A DNA stretch of 7,891 nucleotides from JANOGU01 sp031406135 (GTDB taxonomy: Bacteria; Pseudomonadota; Alphaproteobacteria; Rhodobacterales; Rhodobacteraceae): contig JANOGU010000284.1 in the NCBI GenBank assembly GCA_031406135.1, positions 1 to 7,891 on the forward strand. Reading direction: 5' to 3'. Every line of letters starts with the position of its first letter. The first letter of the stretch is position 1. Position numbers and translations under genes: made by a program. Shown piece after piece: positions 7,248-7,891 of this stretch. A model generated the notes under the pieces. The model was not told the origin of the DNA. It worked only from the letters and a program-made list of their open reading frames with translations, and made no database searches.

Positions 7248-7760
7248 TCAGCCTCCCTCGTCTCCGTCGGGAGGCAGCAGCGACAGCATGTCCTCGCCGT
7301 CGCCCAGGATCACCCCCGCCGCGGCGGACAGCGACGCAAGGTCGGCCGCATAGCCCGCCCGGCTCCAGATCTGGAATTTGTCGAGGTCGCCCGCGAACAT
7401 CGCGTCGCCGGCATCCGCCAGCCCGATCTTGTCGCGCGCCTTGGGCGGCAGGACGATGCGGCCGTCCTCGTCGATCTCGGCCTCGGTGGAGAGGCGGATC
7501 ATGTTGCGGGTCAGGTAGATGCGGCGGCGGTCGCCGACCGGCAGCCGGGCGATCCTCGCCTCCAGCCGCTTCATCCCGGCCATGGTATAGCACTCGCAAA
7601 AGGCGCGCCGGTCACCGCCGTAGACGATCACGAAGCGGGAGCGCTTGCCGTCGGATGCGGGGTCCTGCGCCTCGATGACGCGGCGGAACGCGGCCGGGAT
7701 CGACACCCGGGCCTTGCCATCCACCTTCTGGGCGAACTCGCCCCGAAACGCCTCGGACAC
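7248..7760 (-). CDS. mraZ: Transcriptional regulator MraZ
   Basis: MraZ is a DNA-binding protein of the AbrB/SpoVT-like double-psi fold that in studied bacteria binds repeats upstream of its own gene and tunes the dcw cluster. The 170-residue product has two tandem MraZ repeats. The first, FRGEFAQKVDGKARVSIPAAF (5-25), has the D-x-K-x-R signature, here DGKAR. The second, EAEIDEDGRIVLPPKARDKI (93-112), has DEDGRIVLP. The family is about 145-150 residues in many bacteria; the extra length lies in a loop after the first repeat and in an acidic C-terminal tail ending LLPPDGDEGG. I chose the GTG at 7758-7760. It has GAGGGA (7767-7772) six bases upstream, and the product then starts MSEAFRGEF, as in relatives. 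The frame is open upstream to 7871, but that runs through the palindromic leader. It is the first gene of the cluster seen here. Confidence 0.96.
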   Translation of the reverse strand: MSEAFRGEFAQKVDGKARVSIPAAFRRVIEAQDPASDGKRSRFVIVYGGDRRAFCECYTMAGMKRLEARIARLPVGDRRRIYLTRNMIRLSTEAEIDEDGRIVLPPKARDKIGLADAGDAMFAGDLDKFQIWSRAGYAADLASLSAAAGVILGDGEDMLSLLPPDGDEGG

Positions 7761-7766
7761 GTCCGT

Positions 7767-7772
7767 TCCCTC
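7767..7772 (-). promoter_or_regulatory. Shine-Dalgarno deciding the GTG start of mraZ
   Basis: GAGGGA on the coding strand lies six bases before the GTG at 7758-7760. It supports this start over the longer open frame that extends to 7871 through the palindromic leader. Confidence 0.75.
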
Positions 7773-7780
7773 AATTCCGG

Positions 7781-7851
7781 GCCCTGAAACGGACAACGGC
7801 GGATCGGGCTGCTGCCACTGCCCGATCCGCCGCCCTGTCCCGTTTCCGGGC
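7781..7851. repeat. Palindrome in the mraZ leader (perfect 13-bp core with imperfect outer arms)
   Basis: The core arms, 7797-7809 and 7820-7832 (CGGCGGATCGGGC and its complement), pair perfectly across a 10-base loop. The symmetry continues outward with small bulges. On the left, GCCCTGAAACGG starts at 7781. On the right, the complement of 7840-7851 reads GCCCGGAAACGG, so the outer arms differ by one base. ACA follows on both sides, then a bulge of a few bases. The structure ends 20 bases before the mraZ start codon and 8 bases before its Shine-Dalgarno. It may be an mRNA leader hairpin, a regulator site, or the terminator of a gene beyond the window edge. No clear T-run follows on either strand. 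The rest of 7761-7891 contains no gene I can support and no convincing -35/-10 pair. Confidence 0.7.
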
Positions 7852-7891
7852 TGTCCGACTGCGCGCGCCACCTGGGGGGATGTCTGCTCGC

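Noticed and set aside
7773..7850. Classical MraZ boxes (repeated TGGG-type motifs at even spacing)
   Set aside because: Several GGG runs are present, but their spacing is irregular and such runs are common at this GC content.
7857..7891. Partial gene or promoter at the right edge
   Set aside because: The stretch is too short to show a domain or a convincing -35/-10 pair, and the mraZ frame that opens at 7871 runs through the palindrome without family similarity.
1..7891. A novel multi-gene system, phage, insertion sequence, CRISPR array or RNA gene
   Set aside because: All seven genes are recognisable members of the standard dcw cluster in canonical order. No transposase, spaced repeat array, tRNA or rRNA sequence was seen.

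Overview
The window is an uninterrupted piece of a division and cell wall (dcw) gene cluster, with every gene on the minus strand. In transcription order it reads mraZ, rsmH (mraW), ftsL, ftsI, murE, murF, mraY. The last gene runs off the left edge about nine codons before its expected end. Base composition is very GC-rich. The gene order, the compact junctions and the style of the proteins (a 120-residue FtsL with a Pro-rich tail, a 595-residue FtsI, a 170-residue MraZ) suggest an alphaproteobacterium, most likely a member of the Rhodobacterales. The family assignments are firm, but the taxon is an inference from protein style, not from a search.

Layout from right to left (5' to 3' on the coding strand): 7761-7891 is non-coding leader with a perfect 13-bp palindrome lying in a larger imperfect one. 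mraZ starts at a GTG at 7760. rsmH follows after 6 bases. ftsL overlaps the rsmH stop by one base (TGATG). ftsI starts at a GTG that overlaps the ftsL stop by four bases (GTGA). murE follows after 10 bases, with its Shine-Dalgarno lying across the ftsI stop. A 91-base gap then separates murE from murF and holds the most unusual structure in the window. mraY follows murF after 46 bases.

The genes work together. MraZ is the DNA-binding regulator typically found at the head of this cluster, and RsmH methylates 16S rRNA. FtsL and FtsI are divisome membrane proteins, FtsI being the septal transpeptidase. MurE, MurF and MraY carry out successive steps of peptidoglycan precursor synthesis: addition of meso-diaminopimelate, addition of D-Ala-D-Ala, and transfer of the muropeptide to undecaprenyl phosphate.

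I see no previously undescribed multi-gene system. The observation most worth following is the murE-murF spacer. It holds two copies of a 29-nt unit in inverted orientation. Each can fold on its own into a 5-bp hairpin with a 4-nt loop, and the only stem difference between copies is a compensatory base-pair swap. This looks like a REP/BIME-type repeat, four bases upstream of the murF ribosome binding site. Long open frames on the plus strand and in other minus frames are GC-driven shadows and are not annotated.
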